Origin: Polaribacter tangerinus
GTDB lineage: Bacteria; Bacteroidota; Bacteroidia; Flavobacteriales; Flavobacteriaceae
NCBI RefSeq assembly: GCF_038024095.1
Contig: NZ_CP150668.1
Coordinates: 2,612,001-2,676,000 of the forward strand
Direction of reading: 5' to 3'
DNA length: 64,000 nucleotides
The position numbers and the translations under genes are program-made. Position 1 is the stretch's first letter. Each line of letters begins with the position of its first letter. Below the pieces are notes generated by a model, which was not told where the DNA came from, searched no databases, and worked only from the letters and a program-made list of their open reading frames with translations. Positions 35,563 through 45,200 of this stretch are shown here, one piece after another.

Positions 35563-35584
35563 AAGTTTTACAAATGTAAAACTT
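35563..35584. promoter_or_regulatory. 22-bp palindrome over the yebC -7 box
   Basis: AAGTTTTACA (35563-35572) and TGTAAAACTT (35575-35584) are perfect complements around a 2-nt centre. The minus-strand -7 box (35571-35578) is inside it, so a bound protein would block the promoter. Confidence 0.5.
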
Positions 35585-35601
35585 AGAATGTGGTTTTACA
35601 A
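35571..35601 (-). promoter_or_regulatory. Promoter of yebC
   Basis: Minus strand TTG at 35601-35599, 20 nt, then TACATTTG (35578-35571), an exact TAnnTTTG box, 23 nt before the ATG. Confidence 0.75.
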
Positions 35602-35630
35602 TATTTTTGAAAATAGATTTATAACAAATT

Positions 35631-35648
35631 ATACCTATTAATAGGTAT
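35631..35648. promoter_or_regulatory. 18-bp perfect palindrome at the -33 region of the T9SS gene
   Basis: ATACCTATTAATAGGTAT has no mismatch and no spacer. Its right end touches the TTG (35648-35650) of the rightward promoter, a position suited to activation or repression. Regulator unknown. Confidence 0.5.
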
Positions 35649-35678
35649 TGATTTCAGCTAAATAAACAACTATTTTTG
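35648..35678 (+). promoter_or_regulatory. Promoter of the T9SS type A protein gene
   Basis: TTG (35648-35650), 20 nt, TATTTTTG (35671-35678), 21 nt before the ATG at 35700. The TTG inside the -7 box is a false in-frame start. Confidence 0.75.
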
Positions 35679-35699
35679 AATAACCTTAATATATCTCTA

Positions 35700-36878
35700 A
35701 TGAAAAAAATTACTTTTTTACTATTCATGTCTTTATCCTTTTCATTTTTTGGACAAGATAAATTAACTTCAAGCATTAACGAATATTTCGATGGAACGGA
35801 ATGGAAAAATGGCGGGAGAGTTACCTACAGTTACGATGCTAATAATAACCTTATTAATGAAACTTATTATAGTTGGTCTGGCGATGCAAATTGGGCAATT
35901 AATGGTAAGCAAACAAATTCTTTTAATAATTTTGGTAAAATTATTGAAAATGTTTACGAAAATATAAATTCAGCTACAGGTATTGTGGTAGATGGATTTA
36001 AAACTATTTATACTTACAATAGTGCTCAACAAATTACAGTAATTACAAATCAACAATTAAGTAATGGGGTCTGGATAAACGATACGAGATCTTTACTTTC
36101 TTACTCTAATAACAAGATTTCTTTATTAATTGGTGAAAGTTGGAATGGTTCTTCTTGGGAATTTACTGTAGATAGTTCTCAAAATGATGGCTCTTCTAGA
36201 GTAACTGTTAACTATGGTGCTAATGGTTTATCTTCAGAATTTATTTATGAAGTATGGGATGGCTCTGGTTGGAGTTTAGATAGTAAAGAGATTTATACAT
36301 ACAATGCTAATAATAAAAATACGCAACAGATTAGTCAGGATTGGAATGGTACAGCGTATACGAATAGTAGTAAAATAGAAAAAACCTATGATAGTAACAA
36401 CAATTTAATTTTAGAAAAAGAATTCGACTTTACTAATGGTATTTTTACAAGTAATTATGAAGAAAGCTATACTTTTGATACGAGTCAGTTAATGAGTTCA
36501 ATTACTAACCCTTTTAAAGATATAACAGGTTTTGATGCTTTATCTGGAAATGATAATAATTTTGTTAATAAGATTGTTACTTCTTCAACGGGCTCTAACG
36601 ACAGAACGACTTACTATTACAATGGTGCAACAGCTAGTATCAAAGAGTTTACCAATTTAAACTTTAGAGCATATCCGAACCCATCTTCAAATGAAGTAAC
36701 TATAAATGTTGGTAATAAAACATTAAAAAGTGCAGCACTGTATTCTATTCTCGGAAATAAAATACTTTCTACAGAATCAAATAAAATAATAATATCTAAC
36801 CTCTCTAAAGGAATTTATTTGCTCAAGGTATTTACGTTAGAAGGAGATATTGCTAGCAAAAAAATTATTAAAAATTAA
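35700..36878 (+). CDS. Secreted repeat protein with T9SS type A sorting domain
   Basis: 392 residues from the ATG at 35700. The signal peptide MKKITFLLFMSLSFSFFGQ is followed by about six degenerate repeats of 40-50 residues with the pattern Y-T/S-Y-(N/D)-x-N-x-x (KEIYTYNANNKN, EKTYDSNNNLI, VTYSYDANNNLI) and W-N/S-G-x-x-W/Y, resembling YD-type surface repeats. The final about 70 residues (FRAYPNPSSNEVTINV to SKKIIKN) are the T9SS sorting domain. Likely a cell-surface or secreted protein; the specific role is unknown. Confidence 0.85.
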   Translation: MKKITFLLFMSLSFSFFGQDKLTSSINEYFDGTEWKNGGRVTYSYDANNNLINETYYSWSGDANWAINGKQTNSFNNFGKIIENVYENINSATGIVVDGFKTIYTYNSAQQITVITNQQLSNGVWINDTRSLLSYSNNKISLLIGESWNGSSWEFTVDSSQNDGSSRVTVNYGANGLSSEFIYEVWDGSGWSLDSKEIYTYNANNKNTQQISQDWNGTAYTNSSKIEKTYDSNNNLILEKEFDFTNGIFTSNYEESYTFDTSQLMSSITNPFKDITGFDALSGNDNNFVNKIVTSSTGSNDRTTYYYNGATASIKEFTNLNFRAYPNPSSNEVTINVGNKTLKSAALYSILGNKILSTESNKIIISNLSKGIYLLKVFTLEGDIASKKIIKN

Positions 36879-36894
36879 TTTTCCTTTTTTAGTT

Positions 36895-36934
36895 AAAAAC
36901 ATTTTAAGTGTTTACACTTAAAATGTTTTTTTTA
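36895..36934 (+). terminator. Terminator between the T9SS gene and ackA
   Basis: A 16-bp perfect stem: AAAAACATTTTAAGTG (36895-36910), loop TTTA, CACTTAAAATGTTTTT (36915-36930), followed by T residues. It abuts the convergent ackA stop codon and could act in both directions. Confidence 0.88.
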
Positions 36935-38119
36935 TTTGATTAAAGTAAAAGTTTGTTTAGCAATTTCAATTTCTTCGTTGGTAGGAATAATTAAAATTTT
37001 AACCTTAGAATTTTTAGACTGAATTTCTCTAATTTTATCATTCCTAATTTCATTTTTCTGTAAATCTAAATCAATACCCAAAAAGTCTAAATCTTTACAA
37101 GATAAGGCTCTCATGATTGCAGAATTTTCTCCAATACCTGCAGTAAAAATTAAAGCATCTAGTCCGTTTAATACAGCCGTATAACTGCCAATGTATTTTT
37201 GAATTCTGTAAGCAGTAAGTTCCAACGCCATTTTACAATTTTCATTGCCTTTTGAGGCTTGTTCAGATATTTCTCTTAAATCAGAATATCCAGTTAATCC
37301 CAATAAACCTGACTCTTTTTGAAGTAAATTACTAATATCTTCAGCACTTTTTTTCATTTTCTTCATTAAATAGAAAATAACAGATTGGTCTATATCACCC
37401 GATCGTGTTCCCATTATTAAACCATTCATTGGGCCAAAACCTAGCGAGTTTTCAACACTTTTTCCATTTTCAATGGCAGTCATGCTACAGCCATTTCCTA
37501 AATGGATGCTAATAATTTTTTTCGCTTTTGCTGTACCGAGATATTCTATAGCTTTCTCAGAAACATACTTATGACTAGTTCCATGAAAACCGTATGAACG
37601 AATTTTATGAACATTTAAATATTCTTTTGCAATAGCATATTGATATGCCTTTTGAGGTATTGTTTGATGAAAAGCAGTATCAAAAACGGCTACTTGCAAA
37701 GTTTCAGGAAAAATAATTTCTGCAATTTCTATTCCTTTTAAATTCACAGGATTGTGAAGTGGCGCTAAATCAAAAAGGTTTCTAATTTCATTTTTAACAG
37801 TCGTATTAATAACTACTGTTTTACTAAACTTTGCACCTCCATGAACAACTCTGTGTCCTACAGCTTCAATTTCACTTACACTAGTTATAACGCCTAATTT
37901 AACATCTAATAATGTATCGACAATTTTTTTTAAGCCTACTTCATGATTTAAAATTGCTAGTTTTTCAGTTTGTGAACTTGCTTTTTTTTTGTGCGTAAAA
38001 ATTGCATCATTCGTTCCAATTCTTTCTATCAAACCAACGCATTTTACCTGCTCTGATGGCATTTTAATCACCTGATACTTTAGTGACGAAGAGCCTGCGT
38101 TTAAAACTAAAATGTTCAT
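36932..38119 (-). CDS. ackA: Acetate kinase
   Basis: 395 residues. It interconverts acetyl phosphate plus ADP and acetate plus ATP. The family signatures VLNAGSSSLKYQ (about 4-15), GHRVVHGG (about 88-95), the catalytic region FDTAFHQTIP and the phosphate-2 loop SIHLGNGCSM (about 206-215) are intact, as is IFTAGIGENSA near 325. It lies 2 nt downstream of pta on the same strand, forming the usual acetate-overflow pair. Confidence 0.98.
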   Translation of the reverse strand: MNILVLNAGSSSLKYQVIKMPSEQVKCVGLIERIGTNDAIFTHKKKASSQTEKLAILNHEVGLKKIVDTLLDVKLGVITSVSEIEAVGHRVVHGGAKFSKTVVINTTVKNEIRNLFDLAPLHNPVNLKGIEIAEIIFPETLQVAVFDTAFHQTIPQKAYQYAIAKEYLNVHKIRSYGFHGTSHKYVSEKAIEYLGTAKAKKIISIHLGNGCSMTAIENGKSVENSLGFGPMNGLIMGTRSGDIDQSVIFYLMKKMKKSAEDISNLLQKESGLLGLTGYSDLREISEQASKGNENCKMALELTAYRIQKYIGSYTAVLNGLDALIFTAGIGENSAIMRALSCKDLDFLGIDLDLQKNEIRNDKIREIQSKNSKVKILIIPTNEEIEIAKQTFTLIK

Positions 38120-38121
38120 AA

Positions 38122-40218
38122 TTATTTTTGATTTGCCTGAATAGCAGTTAATAAGACAGTGTTAAAAATATCGTCTACAGTACAACCTCTACTTAAATCG
38201 TTTACAGGTTTGTTTAGTCCTTGTAACATTGGACCAATAGCCAATGCACCAGTTTCTCTTTGTATTGCTTTGTAGGTATTGTTTCCGGTATTTAAATCAG
38301 GAAATATAAGTACAGAAGCTTGTCCAGCAACCTCTGAATCTGGCATTTTAGTTTGCGCAACATTCATGTCTACAGCAGCATCATATTGTATAGGACCTTC
38401 AATTTTTAGGTTTGGAAATTTATTTTTTACCAATGCGGTTGCAGCTCTTACTTTTTCTACTTCTTCTCCTTTTCCAGATTTTCCAGAAGAGTAGGATAAC
38501 ATGGCAATTTTTGCTTTTATGCCAAATGCTTCGGCAGATGCAGCAGACGAGATAGCAATTTCTGCTAATTGGGCAGCATCAGGGTTTGGGTTTACAGCGC
38601 AATCTCCCATTACAGAAACTCTGTCGGATAAACACATAAAAAACACTGACGAAACTACAGAAACCCCTGGTTTTGTTTTTATAAGTTGTAAAGCAGGTTT
38701 AATTGTATGTTGTGTGGTATGTGCCGCACCCGAGACCATGCCATCCGCTAAACCATTTAATATCATTAAAGTACCAAAATAAGAAACATCTCTTACCAAA
38801 TCGTTTGCAGTAGTTTCTGTCATACCTTTGTGTTTCCTAGCTTCGAATAATGTTTTTTCGAACTGTTTGTTGTAAATCGAATTTTCAGGATTTAGAATTG
38901 ATATTTTATCTAAATCTATTTGTAATCCTAGCTGATCGCAAGTTAATTGAATCATCTTTTTATCACCTAAAATAGTTAAATCTACTATATCTAACAGTTG
39001 TAAGCGGGCAGCAGCTCTTATGATGCGTTCATCATTTCCTTCAGGTAAAACTATATGTTTGCGTTGTTTTTTTGCCTTTTGTAACAAATTATATTGAAAC
39101 ATGCTCGGTGTTAATTTATCTGAGATAAATGCACTTAGAGTTTTTGAAAGATTTTCTACATTTACATAAGTATCGAAAGTATCTAATGAGAGTAGTATTT
39201 TTTTACTGTGTCCAGCATATATTTTTGGTTTTACATTTCCAATTTTATTGGTAACCTTAAAAGTTCCTCCGTTTACAGATATAATTGGTACAGTAGACTG
39301 CACACCTTCAATTAATTTTAAAATTGATGGCTCTGGTAAAAGACCACCTGTTAAAATAATACCTGCAATTTTGGGATAGTTTTTAGAGGCATTTGCTTGC
39401 AGTGCTCCTAAAATAATATCGGCCCTGTCTCCAGGAGTAATTACAAGCGAATTATTTTTTATTCGGGTTAAATAATTTCGAAGCTGCATAGCACCACTAC
39501 TAAAACTACCAATGGAGTTGTCTAAAAACTGCTCACCAAATAATATTTTTCCTTTGAGCGCCTCACTAACTTCTCTAACAGAAGGATTTGCTAAAAAACT
39601 GTTCTTAGGAATTACATCTATTTGTACAGTTTTCGGAATTACTTTTGAGAGTGTTTTTTTTATAAAATCTACCTCGTCCTTTTTGGTTTTATTGGCAATT
39701 ATACCGATAACATCTACTTCTTTTTCTATAAACTCTTTATAAATTAGTTGTAGTGTATTTACAAATTCCTTTTTTGTTTTATTGTTTCCAGAGCCAACAA
39801 TAAGAACTGGTACTCCTAAATTTTTTGCAATCGCTAAATTTACATCGAGTTCTGTAAAACCACCTTTGCCAGAAAAATCGCTCCCTTCAACAAGCACATA
39901 GTCATACTTAGCTTCTAATCTTTTATACTTATCAATAATAGAATGAATAACTTCATCAAATTTCCCTTCACTTAAATGCTCTATCACGTCAGATTGATCA
40001 AAGGCATAGCAGTCTTCATGAGAGCAGTCTAAATTAAAAAATTCAATAGCTGTTTGGATATGATTATCTAATGCTGATTTATTTTTCTTATGAATTATGG
40101 GCCTAAAATAACCAACTTTAGAAGATTTTGTTAGCATCATTCTTAGAATTCCTAGTGATACTAAAGATTTTCCGCTATTGGGTTCTATAGTAGTTATATA
40201 GATAGATTTGTTTTTCAT
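38122..40218 (-). CDS. pta: Phosphate acetyltransferase (long, DRTGG-type)
   Basis: 698 residues. The N-terminal third is a P-loop domain related to dethiobiotin synthetase/CobQ (TTIEPNSGKSLVSLG near 9-23), the middle is a DRTGG-like domain (about 215-330), and the C-terminal 320 residues are the PTA_PTB catalytic domain (HIVLPEGNDERIIRAA near 388-403; SGAAHTTQHTIKPALQ; SVFFMCLSD). It makes acetyl phosphate from acetyl-CoA. This long form is the regulated version found in E. coli. Upstream of ackA in a two-gene operon. Confidence 0.97.
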   Translation of the reverse strand: MKNKSIYITTIEPNSGKSLVSLGILRMMLTKSSKVGYFRPIIHKKNKSALDNHIQTAIEFFNLDCSHEDCYAFDQSDVIEHLSEGKFDEVIHSIIDKYKRLEAKYDYVLVEGSDFSGKGGFTELDVNLAIAKNLGVPVLIVGSGNNKTKKEFVNTLQLIYKEFIEKEVDVIGIIANKTKKDEVDFIKKTLSKVIPKTVQIDVIPKNSFLANPSVREVSEALKGKILFGEQFLDNSIGSFSSGAMQLRNYLTRIKNNSLVITPGDRADIILGALQANASKNYPKIAGIILTGGLLPEPSILKLIEGVQSTVPIISVNGGTFKVTNKIGNVKPKIYAGHSKKILLSLDTFDTYVNVENLSKTLSAFISDKLTPSMFQYNLLQKAKKQRKHIVLPEGNDERIIRAAARLQLLDIVDLTILGDKKMIQLTCDQLGLQIDLDKISILNPENSIYNKQFEKTLFEARKHKGMTETTANDLVRDVSYFGTLMILNGLADGMVSGAAHTTQHTIKPALQLIKTKPGVSVVSSVFFMCLSDRVSVMGDCAVNPNPDAAQLAEIAISSAASAEAFGIKAKIAMLSYSSGKSGKGEEVEKVRAATALVKNKFPNLKIEGPIQYDAAVDMNVAQTKMPDSEVAGQASVLIFPDLNTGNNTYKAIQRETGALAIGPMLQGLNKPVNDLSRGCTVDDIFNTVLLTAIQANQK

Positions 40219-40462
40219 AAATTATATTTTTGAACCTACACAGAATGGTTTTATGATAAAGCTTTTTAAAGAAGCATATCCATTTAATTAAGGTACACAT
40301 CAAAATTGATTTCTATTTCTTAGTATTAGTTTAACCATTTTATAACTTTCTCAAAAATGATTACATCAGTAAATTTATAATTGATGTGTTTATAATGACA
40401 TTTAATAATCTAGAAAGCCTTTTTACTATAATGGTAATTGGTTTTTTTACAGATACTACTTT
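40219..40462. other. 244-nt non-coding gap between pta and the carboxyltransferase gene
   Basis: AT-rich. The only structure seen is a pair of distant complementary words, ACACATCAA (40295-40303) and TTGATGTGT (40381-40389), 77 nt apart. No promoter consensus, RNA gene or supported ORF was recognised. Confidence 0.4.
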
Positions 40463-42091
40463 TTACACTTGCAAAACGCCCATATTAAATTGCTTTTCTA
40501 TAGGAGCATTATTTGCGGCTTCTATTCCCATGGAAATCCATGTTCTAGTTTCCAAAGGGTTGATAACTCCATCTGTCCAAATTCTTGAAGCAGCATAATA
40601 CGGAGAAACCTGCGCATCGTATTTCGATTTAATTTTTTCAAATAATTCTGCTTCTTTTTCGGGAGTAATTTCTTCACCTCGTTTTTTTAGAGAAGCAGTT
40701 TCTATTTGAAGTAATACTTTTGCAGCAGAATTTCCACTCATAACAGCTAATTCTGCCGATGGCCAAGCAACAATTAATCTTGGGTCATAAGCTTTTCCGC
40801 ACATTGCATAATTTCCTGCTCCGTAGGAGTTTCCTATAATTACCGTAAATTTTGGCACTACAGAGTTACTTACAGCATTTACCATTTTTGCTCCGTCTTT
40901 AATAATTCCGCCATGTTCAGACTTAGAGCCAACCATAAAGCCAGTTACATCTTGTAGGAAAAGTAGAGGTATTTTTTTCTGATTGCAATTCGCAATAAAT
41001 CGAGTAGCTTTGTCTGCAGAATCATTATATATTACTCCACCAAATTGCATTTCACCCTTTTTTGTTTTTACCAATTTACGCTGATTTGCTACAATTCCAA
41101 CCGCCCAACCATCTATTCTTGCATAGCCAGTTATTATTGTTTTTCCGTATCCCTCTTTATATTGTTCAAATTCAGAATTGTCTACTAAACGTTTAATAAT
41201 TTCCAACATATCATATTGAGCATTTCGTTCTTTAGGTAAAATGCCAAATATATCCTCTTGGTTTTCTTTAGGGAGTAGCGCTTCTTTTTTATTAAAACCT
41301 GCTTTTGGAGAATCTCCAATTTTATCTACAATAAATTTTATTTTATCTAAAGCATCTTTATCATCTTTTGCTTTATAATCTGTTACACCAGAAATTTCAC
41401 AATGTGTAGTTGCGCCACCCAAAGTTTCATTGTCTATAGATTCTCCTATTGCCGCTTTTACTAAGTAGCTTCCGGCAAGAAAAATACTAGCAGTTTTATC
41501 TACTATTATTGCCTCGTCACTCATTATTGGTAAATAAGCTCCACCGGCTACACAGCTTCCCATAACGGCAGAAATTTGTGTAATTCCCATACTGCTCATT
41601 ATAGCATTATTTCTAAAAATTCTGCCAAAATGTTCTTTATCAGGAAAAATCTCATCCTGCATTGGTAGGTAAACACCTGCAGAATCTACCAAATAAATAA
41701 TCGGAATTTTATTCTCTATTGATATTTCTTGTGCACGTAAATTCTTTTTACCTGTAATAGGAAACCATGCGCCTGCTTTTACAGTTGCATCATTTGCTAC
41801 AACAATACACTGCTTTCCTCTAATATATCCTATTTTTACGATAACACCACCCGAAGGACATCCACCGTGTTTTTCATACATTCCTTCACCTGCGAAAGCT
41901 CCAATTTCTATAGATTTTGTTGAGCTATCTAATAAATAGTCAACTCTTTCTCGAGCGGTCATTTTTCCTTTTTCGTGAAGTTTATCTATTCTTTTTTGTC
42001 CACCTCCTAATTTTACTTTTGCAAAGCGTTTCTTTAAATCTGAGACAAGTAGTTTGTTATAATCTTCGTTTTTATTGAAGTTGATATCCAT
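40463..42091 (-). CDS. Acyl-CoA carboxylase subunit beta (carboxyltransferase)
   Basis: 542 residues, the two-lobed carboxyl transferase of biotin-dependent acyl-CoA carboxylases. Each lobe shows its oxyanion-type glycines: GSCVAGGAYLP with ...SAGVYLPMQDEIFP (about 140-185), and GNSYGAGNYAMCG in the second lobe (about 420-432). Size and the phrase TLGGATTHCEISGVTDY fit the methylcrotonyl-CoA or geranyl-CoA carboxylase branch slightly better than propionyl-CoA carboxylase. No biotin carboxylase/BCCP subunit gene is adjacent, so its partner is elsewhere. The gene stands alone, with 244 nt of apparently empty AT-rich DNA downstream. Confidence 0.92.
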   Translation of the reverse strand: MDINFNKNEDYNKLLVSDLKKRFAKVKLGGGQKRIDKLHEKGKMTARERVDYLLDSSTKSIEIGAFAGEGMYEKHGGCPSGGVIVKIGYIRGKQCIVVANDATVKAGAWFPITGKKNLRAQEISIENKIPIIYLVDSAGVYLPMQDEIFPDKEHFGRIFRNNAIMSSMGITQISAVMGSCVAGGAYLPIMSDEAIIVDKTASIFLAGSYLVKAAIGESIDNETLGGATTHCEISGVTDYKAKDDKDALDKIKFIVDKIGDSPKAGFNKKEALLPKENQEDIFGILPKERNAQYDMLEIIKRLVDNSEFEQYKEGYGKTIITGYARIDGWAVGIVANQRKLVKTKKGEMQFGGVIYNDSADKATRFIANCNQKKIPLLFLQDVTGFMVGSKSEHGGIIKDGAKMVNAVSNSVVPKFTVIIGNSYGAGNYAMCGKAYDPRLIVAWPSAELAVMSGNSAAKVLLQIETASLKKRGEEITPEKEAELFEKIKSKYDAQVSPYYAASRIWTDGVINPLETRTWISMGIEAANNAPIEKQFNMGVLQV

Positions 42092-42206
42092 AGAATTGTT
42101 CTTCTTAATTTACAGCGAATTTAAGAAATATTAAGTGTTTTCTCTTATTTCTACTTTTTCTATTTGTATAAATGTTTCTTAAAATTAAATTCTCAATTTT
42201 CTTTTC

Positions 42207-45200
42207 TTACCTTCTCAAAAGTGAGAAGTTTCCTTTTTTGTTGATTATTGGTTTGTTATTATCTGCAGGTACAAGTGTAATATTATACCAATAATCGTCT
42301 GATGGGAGTAGTTTGCTGTTGTATGTTCCGTTCCATCCGTTGCTATCTATTGGTATTTCTGCTACGAGTTTACCGAATCTGTTAAAGATGGTAATTTTGG
42401 CATTAGGATAAAATGTTTTGTTGGCACCTTTTATAATCCAAGTATCATTTTTACCATCTCCATTAGGGGTAAAAAATTTAGGGAATTGCAATACAGATAA
42501 TTGCAAAGTAGCATCAGGAGCACAGCCATTTTTATCATTTACAATTAGGGTATAAATTCCGCCTTCTAAGTTTTCAAAGATTGTTTCATCTTGAAAAGGA
42601 GTAGTGGTATTTAGATCTTCATTTCTCAGTGCAAATTGGTAGTTGCCAATTCCGATATTATTGGATATGGTATCAATAGAAACAGAGAGGTTATTTTCTC
42701 GATTCAAGGCATTTGCTTCATCAACAATTGTTACAAAGCTTCTTTCTATCGTTGCAGGATTAGAAGCGTTTACGGTTATGGTTTGACTTCTAGAGCAATT
42801 GGTTCCGTTGGTAGTGGTTGCGGTAACGGTGTAATTTCCTCCTTTGTTAATAGGCGCTGTTTGTGTATTCGCTACAATATTACCCAGCGCATCGGTCCAT
42901 AGATAGTTGTAAATTCCTGCGGGATTTTCAGCTTCAAGAAACATTGGAGTATCATTTAAACAAATAATTTGCGGACTCGTAATAGCAAAGCTAGGTAAAG
43001 GGTTTACGATTACTTGAAAAGAGGCATCATCGTTTACACATCCAGTAGCTTTGTTTTGTATGCGCACAAAAAAGGTTTCTGTGGTATTGGTGTTTGTATA
43101 TGGCGATGCTACGGCGTTTGTACCGTTGGTTGCTTGTTGTGGTGTTTTGTGAAAGGTTACCTCAAAATCGTCTGTGTCTTGAGAAGCACCAAGGAGTTTT
43201 GGAATTTGACTGTCTAAATCAATGGATTGAATAATTCCGTTTGTATCATCACCATCTGCATCATCATCGCAATAGGAGAGATTAGAGACAGGCGTAAACA
43301 CAGGTTCTTTATTAATAATTACTTTAAAATTAGAGAGGTAGTTTACACAATTAGTTTCGGTATTTACAATTCGTACATAAATTGTTTCTTGGTATGGTGT
43401 TGTGTTTTCTATGGGAGAACTCAGCGGATTATTTCCGTTTTGAGCTTCTAAAAATTCTCTGTGATAGGTAATCTTAAATTTGGTAGGATCTTGAGTGCCA
43501 AGAATAGTACTTGTTTGTAATTCTAGATTGATGTTTTTAGAGTAACCGTTAATAGCCGAACCATCTAAGGCATCATCACAGACTTCTAAATCTGAGACAA
43601 AGTTTGCTGTAGGAACTTTATTAACAATTACAAAGAAAGAGGTGTGGTCTGTAAAACAACCGGTAATTTTATTGGTAACTCGAACAAATATTTCTTGCTG
43701 GTCTTTGGTGGTGTTTTTAAAAGGAGAAGCAAGCGGATTGCTGCCAGAGTTGGCTTCTTCTGCCGATTTGTGGTAGGTAACCTCAAAATCGGAAGGAGAT
43801 TGAGAGCTGCCTAAAATACGCGCATCGTTGTCGGTAAGCATAAAACCGTCTACAAAACCATCCGTAGAGAGTCCGCTAACAGCATCATCACACAAGGTTA
43901 AATTTTCTGCAGCATTGGCAATTGGAACAGAATTTGTTTTTAAATATAGTTCTCCAGTTCCCGTACAGTTATTATTATTTTTATTAGTTATTTTAAAGTA
44001 AATGGTTTGTCTTGAAATATTGGAAGGAAAACCAATATTTCTGTAGTTAGAAATATCATTAATAGGCTTAATAGCAGCAGTTCTGTTGGATATTGTTTCA
44101 TAAAAATTTACAGATAAGTTTGGTTGAAGTGCGGCTGGAAAAAAGTTAAGAATCTCTTGTTTAGCATTACTAAAATCGAAATTGGTAATTCCGTCAGTAT
44201 CATCATTTAAAGCACCATTAGTTCCATCTTCTTGAAGAAAATCATCACAAACCGGTGCAAATTCTTTAAAATAAGCTACATCAGCAGCTGCTTCTACTTC
44301 AATTTCTATTTTAGAGATAGTGTAACAACCATCATTAGAAATTGTACGAACCCAAGCATTTCCATTCGTATTAACAAGGTAGCGAATTTTATCTGTAACT
44401 TGTGGAGTACCTGCAATAGCATCGGCTTCTGAAGCATAATACTCAAAAGTATTGTTATTAGCATCCGCTGAAATAGAGATTTCAGCTTGTGTTAAATTTA
44501 CAGTAGAAATTCTATCTAAATCATTATCACATTGTTTTAGTGTAACAATCGGAGTTACCACAGGCGCCAAATTTACCTTTACAGAAATAGCATTAGAAGT
44601 ACTTGTACAACTATTTCCGTTTCTCATTAACTTTACGCGAAACTGTTGATTGTTAAGAGAAGTTGAGGTGTTTGTAATGATTAATTGATTACTGTTTACA
44701 CCACTAAAAGTTGCATTATTTGTAACCATTTGCCACGTAACACCATTGTTTGTAGAGGTTTCCCATACAAAGGAATCGGCATTGGAATTTATAATAATAT
44801 TGCTTTTAGTATTTTCGCAAAGTACCACGTTTTCAAAAGGTGTATTTATGTTAATTGGTGCAGCGATTGTATAGTTCGAATTTGGAAGCGTGTAACCATT
44901 AGTATTATTTATTACTTTACCATTTGTATTCACTAGAAAAGGAGAGCCGTCTAAAAAACCATCATTATTTTGGTCTGTAAAACCAGCTTCAGTTACATCA
45001 TTACAGCCATCATTATCTGAGTCTGATGACAGGAAATTAAAAATTAAATCATTGTCGGTGTTTAAAATATTGTAGTTAAGAGAAAGCGTTTTTGCGTCTG
45101 GTATATTCTCTAAAGAGTCGACCAAACCATTTTTACCTACTAATAAGTTAGCGTTGTCTATGATGCCATCTAAATCTGTGTCTAAATTATGTCCGGCCTC

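Noticed and set aside
40386..40598. Plus-strand open frame overlapping the end of the carboxyltransferase gene
   Set aside because: Most of it is antisense to conserved carboxyltransferase sequence and it has no recognisable features.
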